Shown here in pieces: positions 16,015 through 24,186 of a stretch of 64,000 bases of DNA. The position numbers and the translations under genes were made by a program. The DNA comes from an uncultured Lachnospiraceae bacterium. GTDB lineage: Bacteria; Bacillota; Clostridia; Lachnospirales; Lachnospiraceae. How positions within the stretch are numbered: the stretch's first letter is position 1; every line of letters begins with the position of its first letter. The notes below the pieces were generated by a model. The model did not search any database, was not told the origin of the DNA, and was given only the letters and a program-made list of their open reading frames with translations. The DNA is taken from contig CACYPS010000013.1 in NCBI GenBank assembly GCA_902776305.1, positions 1-64,000 on the forward strand. Direction: 5' to 3'.

Positions 16015-16064
16015 AGCGTGTAGCCATTGGCGTAAAACCAGCTGATGGAAACACGCTTTTTTTT
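16015..16064 (+). ncRNA. Hairpin B, terminator-like, before the MATE remnant
   Basis: AGCGTGT (16015-16021) pairs with ACACGCT (16051-16057), with inner CCAT/ATGG and TGG/CCA steps and loop CGTAAAA. Eight T follow. It could be the terminator of the preceding gene or an attenuator for the MATE gene. Confidence 0.6.
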
Positions 16065-16072
16065 GAAAGGAT

Positions 16073-16651
16073 GTGATTCCGGTGGAACAGGAAACAAATC
16101 AATTCGGTATGGCTGCCGGATGCATCCCTGTTGTTGGATTTAATATGGGAGCAGGGAAGAAAGATCGTGTTAAAGTACTTTTTACAAAGCTGCTTATTGC
16201 AGAAGCTGCAGTCGGTCTTATATCACTTCTCATTGTAGAATTGCTCCCGCAGCAGCTGATTAATATTTTTGGCGCAGCACATGAAAGTGCATATTATACA
16301 GACTTTGCGATTAAAGCATTCCGCATCTACCTGTGTATGATGATCTTCGCTTGTGTGAATAAGGCTTGCTTTATCTTCCTTCAGGCGATGGGAAAGGCAG
16401 TTGAATCAACGGTGCTTTCCATGGTTCGTGAGATTGTTTTCGGTGTCGGCTTTGCGCTGCTTCTGCCAATTTTCTTCGGCCTCGATGGGGTTTTGTATTC
16501 TATGCCGCTGTCGGACATTCTCACCTTTATAGTTGCAATCATTTTAATCTTCGAGACTTACAGACAATTGGATAATCGCCGGCGACTGCTAACAGATCTT
16601 ATCACAGGCGAGGCTGATGGGCTGCGACGTGGAAGTGAAGTTGTGATGTGA
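16073..16651 (+). pseudogene. MATE-family efflux transporter, C-terminal part
   Basis: The frame gives 192 residues beginning in mid-protein with GMAAGCIPVVGFNMGAGKKD, the conserved MATE segment that opens the second half. About five membrane helices follow. Full MATE proteins have about 450 residues and 12 helices, so the first half is missing. The GTG start and nearby GAAAGG could allow translation of a fragment. The upstream hairpin probably belonged to the intact gene. Confidence 0.8.
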
Positions 16652-16723
16652 CAAACGGGGCCGATGCATTTTATGATGTATCGGCCTCGCTTCATAGTCT
16701 TTTCGCATTAAGAGAAACGACCA

Positions 16724-16752
16724 TTGTCTAACGAACGAACGTTAGGTATAAT
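16724..16752 (+). promoter_or_regulatory. Promoter with TetR-type operator in the spacer
   Basis: TTGTCT (16724-16729) and TATAAT (16747-16752) are exactly 17 bp apart. CTAACGAACGAACGTTAG (16728-16745) lies in the spacer, with inverted arms CTAACG/CGTTAG. The same 18 bp stand in the promoter of the TetR gene at 21490. Confidence 0.85.
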
Positions 16753-16774
16753 AGGGCTTGCGGAGGTGACTTCA

Positions 16775-17536
16775 TTGAACAATACTTTTTATAAAATGAT
16801 ATTTAGAAGAAAGTCATTTCATATTTTCAGAAATGTTGGGAACGAATCCATCAGTAAAGACGAACTTAACGATATACAAAGTGCATATTCAGAATTTACT
16901 CCACTGAATCCCGGGATCAAAACCGGCATTCGTATTGTTCCTGAAAAGCAGACTAACTGCAAACGAGGAGGAGAATACTGCGTTCTGCTTTACAGCGAAA
17001 AGAAAGACGGTTATCTGCAGAACATCGGTTATCTTGGCGAGCAGCTCGATCTTTACCTTGTATCCCGAAATATCGGAACGCTTTGGTTCGGAATAGGCAA
17101 AACAAAAGAAGAACCATTTGAGGATATGGAGTTCGTCATTATGTTTTCCATCCGGAAGATTAGTGATGACTCCAAGTACCGCAAGGATATGTTTAAGAGC
17201 AAAAGAAAGAGTGTTGAGGAGATATGGGAGGGTGAACAGATCCCGGGTGTGAGTGATATTGTCAGGTTTGCTCCGAGTGCCTGTAATTCTCAGCCGTGGT
17301 ATGTAAAGAACGATGGTGAGATCTCGGTTTTCAGGTATAAGAAACCCGGCAAAAGAGGGATCATGCCTGCCGACAAGGTTTCATATTACAACCGAATCGA
17401 TATTGGAATTTTCATCTGCTTTATGGATATTTGTCTTGGGCATAACGGTGTTGGATTTGAGAAGACACTATATTCAGATGCCGGTGATGATGATAAAGAA
17501 TTGGTGCTGAATGCAAAGTATAGACTTTGCAGATAA
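16775..17536 (+). CDS. Nitroreductase-family protein
   Basis: I choose the TTG at 16775, because GGAGG is 8 bases upstream and the longer frame starts inside the promoter. The 253-residue protein has FRRKSFHIFR near the N-terminus, a variant of the flavin-binding RRSxR motif, and FAPSACNSQPWYV near 170, the typical second nitroreductase motif. YNRIDIGIFICFMDICL forms the dimer and flavin-cover helices. It belongs to the group sometimes called putative TM nitroreductase. It probably reduces quinones or nitro compounds with FMN. Its promoter carries the operator of the nearby TetR regulator, so induction by a toxic compound is likely. Confidence 0.8.
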   Translation: MNNTFYKMIFRRKSFHIFRNVGNESISKDELNDIQSAYSEFTPLNPGIKTGIRIVPEKQTNCKRGGEYCVLLYSEKKDGYLQNIGYLGEQLDLYLVSRNIGTLWFGIGKTKEEPFEDMEFVIMFSIRKISDDSKYRKDMFKSKRKSVEEIWEGEQIPGVSDIVRFAPSACNSQPWYVKNDGEISVFRYKKPGKRGIMPADKVSYYNRIDIGIFICFMDICLGHNGVGFEKTLYSDAGDDDKELVLNAKYRLCR

Positions 17537-17548
17537 AGGAGTAGAAAT

Positions 17549-17959
17549 ATGAAACACGAATGCAAAATAACCGTACTGGAAACAAAGTGCTTTCCGGAGC
17601 TTCAGGAGCAATATCTGGCTGATCCCAAGTCCGGCCCGTGCCCGTTCTTTAAGCCGGGAGATACGTTTCTGCTCAAGCGCACGCCGCAACAAGACGATTT
17701 CTACCACCTGATGAACGGCAAGTTCTGCGGTGAGGCGTGGGATGCCGTCAGTCGGTATGTCTACACAGCGCTACAGGGTGGTTCCATCATGAAGGGCTGG
17801 ACGAATGACGACCGCATGATGATCGCCTGCTGCAACGATGGGACGAGGCCGGTCATCTTCAAAATCGAGCGCGTCGATATACCTGAGAATGACGAAGAGC
17901 GGGAGTGGCTGGAGAAGCATGACTTCAGGAATACAGCCGAGGATGCTTATACAGGGTGA
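17549..17959 (+). CDS. TIGR04076-family small protein
   Basis: The protein opens KITVLETKCFPELQEQYLAD, then GPCPFFKPGDTF, and contains AWDAVSRYVYTALQGGS and ACCNDGTRPVIFKIERVD. These are the marks of the TIGR04076 family, a group of about 100-residue proteins of unknown function frequent in Clostridia. It follows the nitroreductase by 12 bp with GGAG before its ATG, so it shares that operon and probably its TetR control. Confidence 0.75.
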   Translation: MKHECKITVLETKCFPELQEQYLADPKSGPCPFFKPGDTFLLKRTPQQDDFYHLMNGKFCGEAWDAVSRYVYTALQGGSIMKGWTNDDRMMIACCNDGTRPVIFKIERVDIPENDEEREWLEKHDFRNTAEDAYTG

Positions 17960-17985
17960 GGTGAGTCAGGCATGGGAGGAGGATT

Positions 17986-18321
17986 ATGGCAAAACAGAGC
18001 ATTTTCGAGATGAAGGTTTCAAAAGTCTATCCGCTGCTGCTTCACAAAGTGGAGCGCAAAGGCCGGTCTAAGGAAGAATTGGATACCGTCATTGAATGGC
18101 TGACCGGTTATGATATGAATCAAGTCGATCAGGAAATAACCTACGGAGACTTTTTCGAGCAGGCACCTGCCATGAATCCGAGAGCGGAACTGATCAAGGG
18201 AAAGGTATGTGGGGTTCAGGTGGAAAGCATCGAAGATCGCATGATGCAGAAGGTTCGCTGGCTGGACAAGCTGGTAGACGAGTTGGCAAAGGGAAGACCG
18301 TTGGAAAAGGTGTTGCGATGA
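17986..18321 (+). CDS. DUF2200 family protein
   Basis: The 111 residues (FEMKVSKVYPLLLHKVERKG, DTVIEWLTGYD, YGDFFEQAP) match DUF2200. This small helical family has no known function and is often seen next to stress genes. The stop overlaps the start of the next gene by 4 bp (ATGA), so the two are translationally coupled. A good GGAGG precedes the ATG. Confidence 0.8.
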   Translation: MAKQSIFEMKVSKVYPLLLHKVERKGRSKEELDTVIEWLTGYDMNQVDQEITYGDFFEQAPAMNPRAELIKGKVCGVQVESIEDRMMQKVRWLDKLVDELAKGRPLEKVLR

Positions 18322-18608
18322 ATAGCGGAAAACGATATGAATATGACGCAGTGCTCCATGAGCTGGACGATAATGGCGGGGCATATGTCGCCTTTCCATG
18401 GGATATTCGTGAAGAATTCGGAAAGGGCCGTGTGAAGGTTCATGCGCTGTTTGACGGCATCCCTTACGATGGAAGCATCGTCAATATGGGTGTTAAGAAT
18501 GCGGACGGTTCCATCTGCTATATCATCGGTGTTCTGAAGGTGATCCGGAAGAAACTGAAAAAAAGTGATGGCGATACAATTCACGTGGTCATAGAAAAAA
18601 CGCTCTAA
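18318..18608 (+). CDS. DUF1905 family protein
   Basis: The coupled ATG at 18318 gives 96 residues. The pattern VLHELDDNGGAYVAFPWDIR, then GRVKVHALFDGIPYDGSI and KSDGDTIHVVIEKTL, is that of DUF1905, a small beta-barrel often fused to or near YdeI-like proteins. It is the last gene of the run from the nitroreductase; a terminator follows directly. Function is unknown. Confidence 0.82.
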   Translation: MNSGKRYEYDAVLHELDDNGGAYVAFPWDIREEFGKGRVKVHALFDGIPYDGSIVNMGVKNADGSICYIIGVLKVIRKKLKKSDGDTIHVVIEKTL

Positions 18609-18656
18609 AAAAATGGTCGGTGGAGATTGATTTCTCTGCCGGTCATTATTTTTTGA
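18608..18656 (+). terminator. Terminator of the nitroreductase operon
   Basis: TGGTCGGTGGAGA pairs imperfectly with TCTCTGCCGGTCA, and TTATTTTTTG follows. Confidence 0.75.
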
Positions 18657-18663
18657 TTTTATA

Positions 18664-18711
18664 TTGACATCGTGTCAGAAATTGAATATAATACATATTG
18701 ACACGAAGTCA
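18664..18711 (+). promoter_or_regulatory. Promoter with two TGACA-type operators before the flavodoxin
   Basis: TTGACA (18664-18669) and TATAAT (18687-18692) are 17 bp apart. TGACATCGTGTCA (18665-18677) is a perfect palindrome over the -35 box, and TGACACGAAGTCA (18699-18711) is a related one over the start site. A repressor binding both would block the promoter. No regulator gene directly adjoins. Confidence 0.8.
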
Positions 18712-18798
18712 GAATAAAAACAAGGATGTTTGAAGGTAGAAAAGACTCCGGAAGTAACAACTGGAATCTTAAGCCATAAAGGAAAAAGGAGCGAAAAA

Positions 18799-19278
18799 AT
18801 GTCTAAGAAAATACTGGTGGCGGTGTTTTCCGCAAGCGGAGTTACAAAGCGCGTGGGTGAAGAAATAGCAAGGATCAGCGGAGGTGATTTCTTTGAAATC
18901 ATGCCTAAGGAAATCTATACATCTGATGACCTGAACTGGACAAATAAGAACAGCCGCAGCAGCGTGGAGATGAATGATCCTGCGGCGAGACCTGAAATTG
19001 CAAATGCAGTTGTTGATATGGATTCTTACGACACTGTGATCATAGGCTTCCCGATCTGGTGGGGCGTCGCACCGCGTATCATCGAGACCTTTCTGGAAAG
19101 CTATGATTTCAGCGGAAAGACGATCATCCCCTTCTGTACTTCCGGGGGCAGCGGTGTCGGCAGGAGTGATAAGTCGCTTCATAAAAATGTCAGCGGTGAT
19201 GTGAAGTGGGCAAAGGGCGTACAGATCAATCGTCCGGATGAGAATAAGATCCGTAAAATGCTGAATGCAGCCTTATAA
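18799..19278 (+). CDS. Flavodoxin
   Basis: I choose the ATG at 18799 (MSKKILVAVFSASGVTKRVG), with AAGGAG before it; the protein has 159 residues. The FMN phosphate loop is FSASGVTKR. The second loop, GFPIWWGVAPRI, stacks on the flavin, and PFCTSGGSGVG is the third contact. This is the short flavodoxin type used as a reductase partner in Clostridia. Aldo/keto reductase follows after 23 bp, and both probably answer to the operators upstream. Confidence 0.88.
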   Translation: MSKKILVAVFSASGVTKRVGEEIARISGGDFFEIMPKEIYTSDDLNWTNKNSRSSVEMNDPAARPEIANAVVDMDSYDTVIIGFPIWWGVAPRIIETFLESYDFSGKTIIPFCTSGGSGVGRSDKSLHKNVSGDVKWAKGVQINRPDENKIRKMLNAAL

Positions 19279-19301
19279 AAACGAAAGGAGAGTGACAGAC
19301 C

Positions 19302-20354
19302 ATGAAATATGCAAAGCTTGGAAATTCAGATCTCTCAGTATCCCGCATCTGCATGGGATGTATGGGATTCGGAGACCCGGGAAGAGGACAGCACAGCTGG
19401 ACACTGGATGAGGAGCATTCCAGAGAGATCATTAAACGGGGACTGGATCTTGGCGTGAATTTCTATGATACTGCCATCGCTTATCAGAGCGGAACCAGTG
19501 AACAATATGTCGGCAGGGCACTTCGCGACTTTGCAAAACGTGATGAAGTGGTTGTTGCTACAAAGTTCCTGCCAAGGACTCCTGAGGAAATCGATGCCGG
19601 TATCACCGGTCAGCAGCATATTGAAAATATGATAAACACCAGTCTTGCAAACCTTGGCATGGATTATGTTGATCTCTATATTTACCATATGTGGGATTGG
19701 AATACAGAGCTTTATGATATACTTGACGGGATGAACCGGGTCGTAAAGGCAGGTAAGGCAAGGTATATCGGTATCTCCAACTGCTACGCCTGGCAGATCG
19801 CAAAGGCAAATGCTATCGCTGAGAAGGAAGGCTTCGCAAAGTTTGTTTCCATTCAGGGTCATTATAACCTGATCTTCCGTGAGGAAGAGCGGGAGATGGT
19901 GCCATACTGTGAGGAAGAAAATATTGCTCTTACTCCATATAGTGCGCTGGCGAGCGGCAGACTTTCCAGGCTTCCGGGCGAAGGCGGTACCAAGCGTGCC
20001 GTGGAAGATTCTTATGCAAAGTTCAAATATGATGCCACGGCGGAGCAGGATAATGTGATCATTTCCCGTGTTGCGGAGCTTTCTGAGAAGCACGGAGTAA
20101 CCATGACGGAAGTTTCTCTGGCATGGCTGCTGACGAAAGTGACTGCGCCGGTTGTCGGAGCTACAAAGATGCATCATATCGAAGGAGCAGCAAAGGCCGT
20201 AGATCTGGTGCTTTCAGATGATGAAATAAAGTACCTGGAAGAGCCTTATGTGCCGCATCCGCTGGCTGGCGTGATGGCGCAAAACAAGAGAGCTGATGCT
20301 GCAAAGAAGCATGTCTGGACAACAGGCGATCAGAATATTGGAGTTAACAAATGA
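19302..20354 (+). CDS. Aldo/keto reductase
   Basis: The 350-residue protein shows the family tetrad: Asp and Tyr in FYDTAIAY, Lys in VVATKFLP and His in YIYHMWDWN. NADPH-binding parts near the end are VVGATKMHHIEGA. It probably reduces aldehydes or quinones. GGAG lies before the ATG. Co-transcription with flavodoxin and an FMN reductase points to a redox-stress or electrophile-detoxification unit. Confidence 0.9.
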   Translation: MKYAKLGNSDLSVSRICMGCMGFGDPGRGQHSWTLDEEHSREIIKRGLDLGVNFYDTAIAYQSGTSEQYVGRALRDFAKRDEVVVATKFLPRTPEEIDAGITGQQHIENMINTSLANLGMDYVDLYIYHMWDWNTELYDILDGMNRVVKAGKARYIGISNCYAWQIAKANAIAEKEGFAKFVSIQGHYNLIFREEEREMVPYCEEENIALTPYSALASGRLSRLPGEGGTKRAVEDSYAKFKYDATAEQDNVIISRVAELSEKHGVTMTEVSLAWLLTKVTAPVVGATKMHHIEGAAKAVDLVLSDDEIKYLEEPYVPHPLAGVMAQNKRADAAKKHVWTTGDQNIGVNK

Positions 20355-20864
20355 GTGAAAATGGCAGATAATGCAGGAAGCGGAAACTGGCTTGACGGGC
20401 AAAGATTTGGCGCGGTCGCATCAGAAGCGAATATTAGCTCCTGGATCGACAGCATACTTTCCATGTCACATTGGGCATTTGTACTGATGGGACTGCATCT
20501 GGGACTGCATGTTCCGGTTATGACGGCAAAGTGGAAGATGGCGAACAAAGTGAAATGGGTGGTTTCCGTACTTTTCTGTATTCTTGCGGGAATTGGGCTG
20601 TTTTTGTTCCTGAAGAACGGAATGCCGGATTATATGTTCTTCCGTGTTCCCTTCGCTTTTCTGGATTATGAAAAGGCCGGGGGTCTGGTAATATTTGAAA
20701 ACATTTTGATGTTGCTGTTCTGGGCTTTTATTGGTACGCAGGCAGCGCTGCTTTGCAGAAATCTGCAAAGACAATTAGGGGGAAACCTGAATGAAGATAA
20801 TAATCCTTATGGGAAGTCCGAACCGGAACGGCTCAACGAGCATTCTGGTATCAGAATTTGTTAA
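20355..20864 (+). pseudogene. DUF4405-like membrane protein with a damaged N-terminus
   Basis: MSHWAFVLMGLHLGLHVPVM is the typical histidine-bearing helix of DUF4405 proteins (cytochrome-b561-like). Two further hydrophobic helices follow, ending in WAFIGTQAALLCRNLQ. The usual first two helices are missing and are replaced by about 35 polar residues. The frame runs 74 bp into the next gene, so the proper stop is lost too. It is probably a remnant of a membrane electron carrier once linked to the flavodoxin. Confidence 0.55.
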
Positions 20865-21324
20865 AGGAGCAGAAGAAGCAGGGCATATCTGTGAGGTGAT
20901 AGATGTGTGTCATGCGGATATTCATCCGTGTACAGGGTGCGTTGCCTGTGGATATGAAGGACCCTGTGTCCAAAAGGATGATGTTCAGAAGATAAGAAAA
21001 AAACTGCTTTCAGCTGATATGGTGGTATTTGCCACACCGCTTTATTATTACGGAATGAGCGCACAGCTGAAGACTGTGGTAGATCGGTTCTGTGCTTACA
21101 ACAGCAGCCTACACAGCAGAAATTTGAAGTCAGCATTGCTTACGGTCGCATGGAACGCGGATGACTGGACTTTTGAAGCTCTCGTGGCTCATTACAAGAC
21201 GCTGGTGCGTTACATCAATTTTGAGGATAAGGGAATGGTGCTTGGTTACGGGTGCGGCAGTCCCGGTATGACGAAACGAAGCAGATTCCCACAGGAAGCG
21301 TACCAATTAGGAAAGACATTGTAA
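20791..21324 (+). CDS. NADPH-dependent FMN reductase / flavodoxin-like oxidoreductase
   Basis: The protein opens MKIIILMGSPNRNGSTSILV, the FMN phosphate loop of the FMN reductase family. It has a Cys-rich segment, CTGCVACGYEGPC, and TPLYYYGMSAQLKTVVDRF, a typical flavin contact and dimer helix. The 177 residues are a normal length. GGGGG lies before the ATG. It closes the redox run 18.8-21.3 kb and is followed by a terminator. Confidence 0.88.
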   Translation: MKIIILMGSPNRNGSTSILVSEFVKGAEEAGHICEVIDVCHADIHPCTGCVACGYEGPCVQKDDVQKIRKKLLSADMVVFATPLYYYGMSAQLKTVVDRFCAYNSSLHSRNLKSALLTVAWNADDWTFEALVAHYKTLVRYINFEDKGMVLGYGCGSPGMTKRSRFPQEAYQLGKTL

Positions 21325-21333
21325 TAGGTTTTG

Positions 21334-21363
21334 AAACTGTCTGCGAAATGCAGGCAGTTTTTC
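21334..21363 (+). terminator. Terminator of the redox operon
   Basis: AAACTGTCTGC pairs with GCAGGCAGTTT over GAAAT, and TTTTCT follows. Confidence 0.8.
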
Positions 21364-21411
21364 TATATAAAGGGGCATAAAACGTTTTTACACATATGAA
21401 GAATCCAACTA

Positions 21412-21440
21412 TTGACTAACGAACGAACGTTAGGTATAAT
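21412..21440 (+). promoter_or_regulatory. Promoter of the TetR gene with the same 18-bp operator
   Basis: TTGACT (21412-21417) and TATAAT (21435-21440) are 17 bp apart. CTAACGAACGAACGTTAG (21416-21433) fills the spacer, identical to the box before the nitroreductase. Confidence 0.88.
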
Positions 21441-21489
21441 AGGACATGTAATTCAGTATTACTTCTATTTTGGAAAGAGGGCGAAAAGT

Positions 21490-22107
21490 ATGGAAAAGAG
21501 CAACACACGGGAAGAGATACTGGAGGCAGCGCTTGATCTGTTCGCTGTCAATGGATATGAAGCAACCAGTATTTCGCAGCTCGCCGATGCGGTAGGTATC
21601 CGTAAGGCATCCCTTTACAGCCACTTCGCCAATAAGCAGGATATTCTGGATACTGTTGTCGAAACCGTTCTGAAAGGATATGCTGATCATTCGATTTTTG
21701 TACGTGCTGACTGGGACAATCCGGAGTTCACAAAGGATAAGACCGGCATGACTGCAGAAGTTGTGGCAAAGCTCATTCAAGGACAGATGCGCTACATCCT
21801 GCATGACCCGCACATCAGCAAGGGCAGGAAGCTGCTCATGATCGAGCAGTTCCGCAATGCAGAACTGGCAGAGCTCCAGACGAAGCAGAACTATGAAGAT
21901 GTCCTGAACTATTTTAGGGGGATGATGCGGTTTCTGATCCGTGAGGGTACTTTGAAGGATGAGGATACTGAGATTATGGCTGCGCAGTTCTCTTCTCCGA
22001 TCACCGTCTGGATCAACCTGTGCGACCGGGAACCGAAGCGGGAAGATGAGGTAATGGAGCTGGTCGGGAAACATGTGATACAGTTTTTTAAGATCTATCG
22101 GAAGTAG
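21490..22107 (+). CDS. TetR/AcrR-family regulator
   Basis: I choose the ATG at 21490 (MEKSNTREEILEAALDLFAV); a longer frame would start in the promoter. Residues 5-50 form the TetR HTH: NGYEATSISQLADAVGIRKA, then SLYSHFANKQDIL. The C-terminal ligand domain has about 150 helical residues. It very likely represses its own promoter and that of the nitroreductase operon through the shared palindrome. The ligand is unknown. Confidence 0.9.
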   Translation: MEKSNTREEILEAALDLFAVNGYEATSISQLADAVGIRKASLYSHFANKQDILDTVVETVLKGYADHSIFVRADWDNPEFTKDKTGMTAEVVAKLIQGQMRYILHDPHISKGRKLLMIEQFRNAELAELQTKQNYEDVLNYFRGMMRFLIREGTLKDEDTEIMAAQFSSPITVWINLCDREPKREDEVMELVGKHVIQFFKIYRK

Positions 22108-22139
22108 ATCTTTTTGAAAAGTAGCCGGGGACTTACTAT

Positions 22140-22175
22140 AGCCGGTCAGATCGGAAAACGGCTGACCGGTTTTAT
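22140..22175 (+). terminator. Terminator of the TetR gene
   Basis: GCCGGTCAGATCG pairs with CGGCTGACCGGT over AAAA with one small bulge, and TTTATTT follows. Confidence 0.8.
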
Positions 22176-22188
22176 TTCCAGCATAAAG

Positions 22189-22210
22189 CTAACGAACGAT
22201 AGGACGTTGA
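22189..22210. promoter_or_regulatory. Half-site or decayed copy of the TetR operator
   Basis: CTAACGAACG (22189-22198) equals the left part of the 18-bp operator. The right arm is shifted (GACGTTGAG). It lies 26 bp before the ATG of the small membrane protein. Confidence 0.45.
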
Positions 22211-22223
22211 GGAGGGATTGACG

Positions 22224-22385
22224 ATGAGAAATAAAGTATTTCCGATTTCTATGACAGTTTTATGGGGAATGGTATTCGGCTCTGCCATGCATAGCCTGAC
22301 AATGGGGATATGTATGGGTCTGATGATGGGAAGTGCATTCGGTCTGTTTGATTCCGATAAAAAGGATAACCAGGAAAAAGAGTAG
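22224..22385 (+). CDS. Small membrane protein (53 residues)
   Basis: GAGGAGG precedes the ATG. MTVLWGMVFGSAMHSLTMGI, then CMGLMMGSAFGLF, forms one or two Met/Gly-rich membrane helices, followed by an acidic tail. I do not recognise a named family. It adjoins a second small membrane protein and may be controlled by the TetR half-site upstream. Confidence 0.6.
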   Translation: MRNKVFPISMTVLWGMVFGSAMHSLTMGICMGLMMGSAFGLFDSDKKDNQEKE

Positions 22386-22415
22386 AGCCAACTATTCAAG
22401 TATGGGGATATGACA

Positions 22416-22607
22416 ATGAATGAACAGTTTTTAAAGTGGATGCCAGTCATAGCACTTGCCTGTTTTGCTGTAGCTGTGTTTATGATTGCTGACGGGTATT
22501 TTTGGCCCGGAATTGTATTTATTGGAGCCGGAACGAGTCTTTCCTCCGCTGCGGCAGTTTATAAAAAGAAAAACAATGCCTTTGATGATGATCATGGATC
22601 GAAATGA
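22416..22607 (+). CDS. Small membrane protein (63 residues)
   Basis: Two hydrophobic helices are seen: WMPVIALACFAVAVFMIADG and FWPGIVFIGAGTSLSSAAAV. A basic and acidic tail follows. The ATG at 22416 is preferred over the one at 22410 for its spacing from GGGGA. It probably pairs with the previous membrane protein. Function is unknown. Confidence 0.6.
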   Translation: MNEQFLKWMPVIALACFAVAVFMIADGYFWPGIVFIGAGTSLSSAAAVYKKKNNAFDDDHGSK

Positions 22608-22618
22608 GGTATAACACT

Positions 22619-23098
22619 ATGATTAAGGAAGAATGGAAAAACCGCTTTGAAATCCGCAACTTATCTGAGTATGAAAGAAAAGCTGCATTAGATCTGGCCT
22701 GGAGGGTGTTTTGCGAGTATGAATCTCCCGATTATACTTCGGAGGGAACAGAGGAGTTCCGGAAGTGCCTGCGCGATGAAGAATACCTGCATGGTCTGCA
22801 GTATTACGGCGCTTTTGACGGTGGGAAGCTGATTGGGGAGATCGCCATCCGGCCGGATAAGAAGCATATCTGCTTTTTCTTCGTGGACGGCAGGTATCAC
22901 CGGCGAGGAATCGGCACGCGAATGTTCCAGCGTCTACTTGAAGATTATCCGGGCGAGACGCTCACCCTCAATTCCTCACCGTATGGTCTTCCTTTCTATA
23001 AGGCGATTGGATTTGTGCCGACCGATGAGGAAAAGACAGTGAACGGCATCCGATTTACACCGATGAAAACAGTAAGAAATGGAAGGAAGAATGAATGA
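22619..23098 (+). CDS. GNAT-family N-acetyltransferase
   Basis: The 159 residues contain the acetyl-CoA loop DGRYHRRGIGTRMFQRLLED (motif A, RxxGIG) and the C-terminal strand SSPYGLPFYKAIGF, typical of GNAT enzymes. An alternative ATG at 22604 overlaps the previous stop; I prefer 22619 with GAGG upstream. The acceptor substrate is unknown. It is the first of eight GNAT genes between 22 and 37 kb. Confidence 0.85.
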   Translation: MIKEEWKNRFEIRNLSEYERKAALDLAWRVFCEYESPDYTSEGTEEFRKCLRDEEYLHGLQYYGAFDGGKLIGEIAIRPDKKHICFFFVDGRYHRRGIGTRMFQRLLEDYPGETLTLNSSPYGLPFYKAIGFVPTDEEKTVNGIRFTPMKTVRNGRKNE

Positions 23099-23185
23099 GA
23101 CATGGCGAACACAATCACGTCAGGAAGGCCATTTATCAGAACAGAAAGAGAATGATCCGTGTTATATTAGGGGGAGGATGGCGTA

Positions 23186-23725
23186 ATGCTTGATGAAATA
23201 CATTATCAAAGATTGAAGGCTGACAATTTTACCGGCCATTCATTGGATGATTTTGTCCGTCACCAGACGGTTACAGAGTGTTGGAGAAAGATAGATAACG
23301 ATTGGAAGCTCGTACCGAATGTCTATGAAGAAAACTGGTCGCAGACGCAGTGTCGGGAGATTGCAAAAGACGTGATACATATTATAAAATTTGACCAGAC
23401 TGGCTTTGGCGCGTTCGATGGCGAGCGGATCATTGGGTTTGCGACTGTCTCCCATCGCATATTCGGAGCTACGGCAAGATATGTGCAGCTGGTTTGTTTT
23501 CAGATATCAGAGGAATACAGACGCCATGGCATCGGCAGGAAGCTTTTTTCAATGGCTTGTGAAGAGGCACGGCGGCTGGGCGCAGATAAACTATACATTT
23601 CAGCACATTCCTCAAAAGAGTCGCAGGCGGCATACCGGGCACTTGGCTGTACCCCTGCGGAGGAGGTCAATGAGGGACTGGCAGCAGCGGAGCCCTTTGA
23701 TGTCCAAATGGAATACAGATTATAA
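23186..23725 (+). CDS. GNAT-family N-acetyltransferase
   Basis: Strong GGGGGAGG lies upstream. The CoA motif is EEYRRHGIGRKLFSMACEEA (RRHGIG), with the later part LYISAHSSKESQAAYRALGC. The N-terminal 60 residues (MLDEIHYQRLKADNFTGHSL) form an extra segment found in a GNAT subgroup of Clostridia. Substrate is unknown. Confidence 0.85.
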   Translation: MLDEIHYQRLKADNFTGHSLDDFVRHQTVTECWRKIDNDWKLVPNVYEENWSQTQCREIAKDVIHIIKFDQTGFGAFDGERIIGFATVSHRIFGATARYVQLVCFQISEEYRRHGIGRKLFSMACEEARRLGADKLYISAHSSKESQAAYRALGCTPAEEVNEGLAAAEPFDVQMEYRL

Positions 23726-23805
23726 AAGAGTATAAAGATTATTGATACTGCCGTCATTTACGCCGAGGAAGCAGTACTTGAAGCTCACTGAGGAGGATAT
23801 CGAAC

Positions 23806-24186
23806 ATGAATGAATTTATTGCTTATTGCGGATTGAATTGTGAGGCGTGTGAAGCCCGTCTTGCAACTATGAACAATGATGATGCGCTGCGCCGGAAAGT
23901 CGCCAGGGAGTGGTCTGAACTGAACGGTGTAGAGATTACGACTGAGATGATCAATTGCTCAGGATGCAGGATCCCTGGCGTGAAAACGCCGTACTGCGAT
24001 TCCCTGTGTCCCATCCGGCAGTGCGCTATGGGGAAACAAATGGAGACATGCGGCAGCTGTCCGGAAATGAATGTATGTGAAAAGCTTGCGATGATCACAG
24101 GAAACAATGCGGATGCACTCCGCAGACTGAAAGAGGAATGTAATGATAACTTCTTATCATTATCTGCCGGCATCAAGGTATATTGA
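23806..24186 (+). CDS. DUF3795 Cys-rich protein, C-terminus altered
   Basis: The protein opens IAYCGLNCEACEAR and has CSGCRIPGVKTPYCDSLCPI, then CAMGKQMETCGSCPEMNVCE. This is the dense cysteine pattern of DUF3795, thought to bind metal. After RRLKEEC the frame runs into a nucleoside phosphorylase fragment in another frame and ends at 24186. The core domain seems whole, but the tail marks a deletion junction near 24140. Confidence 0.75.
   Translation: MNEFIAYCGLNCEACEARLATMNNDDALRRKVAREWSELNGVEITTEMINCSGCRIPGVKTPYCDSLCPIRQCAMGKQMETCGSCPEMNVCEKLAMITGNNADALRRLKEECNDNFLSLSAGIKVY

Noticed and set aside
15670..16064. The two hairpins considered as known riboswitches (guanidine, manganese, c-di-GMP, preQ1)
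   Set aside because: None of the conserved cores that I know for these classes is present.
19335..20177. 280-residue minus-strand frame opposite the aldo/keto reductase
   Set aside because: The sense gene is a clear family member with all catalytic residues; the antisense product has no domain or ribosome site.
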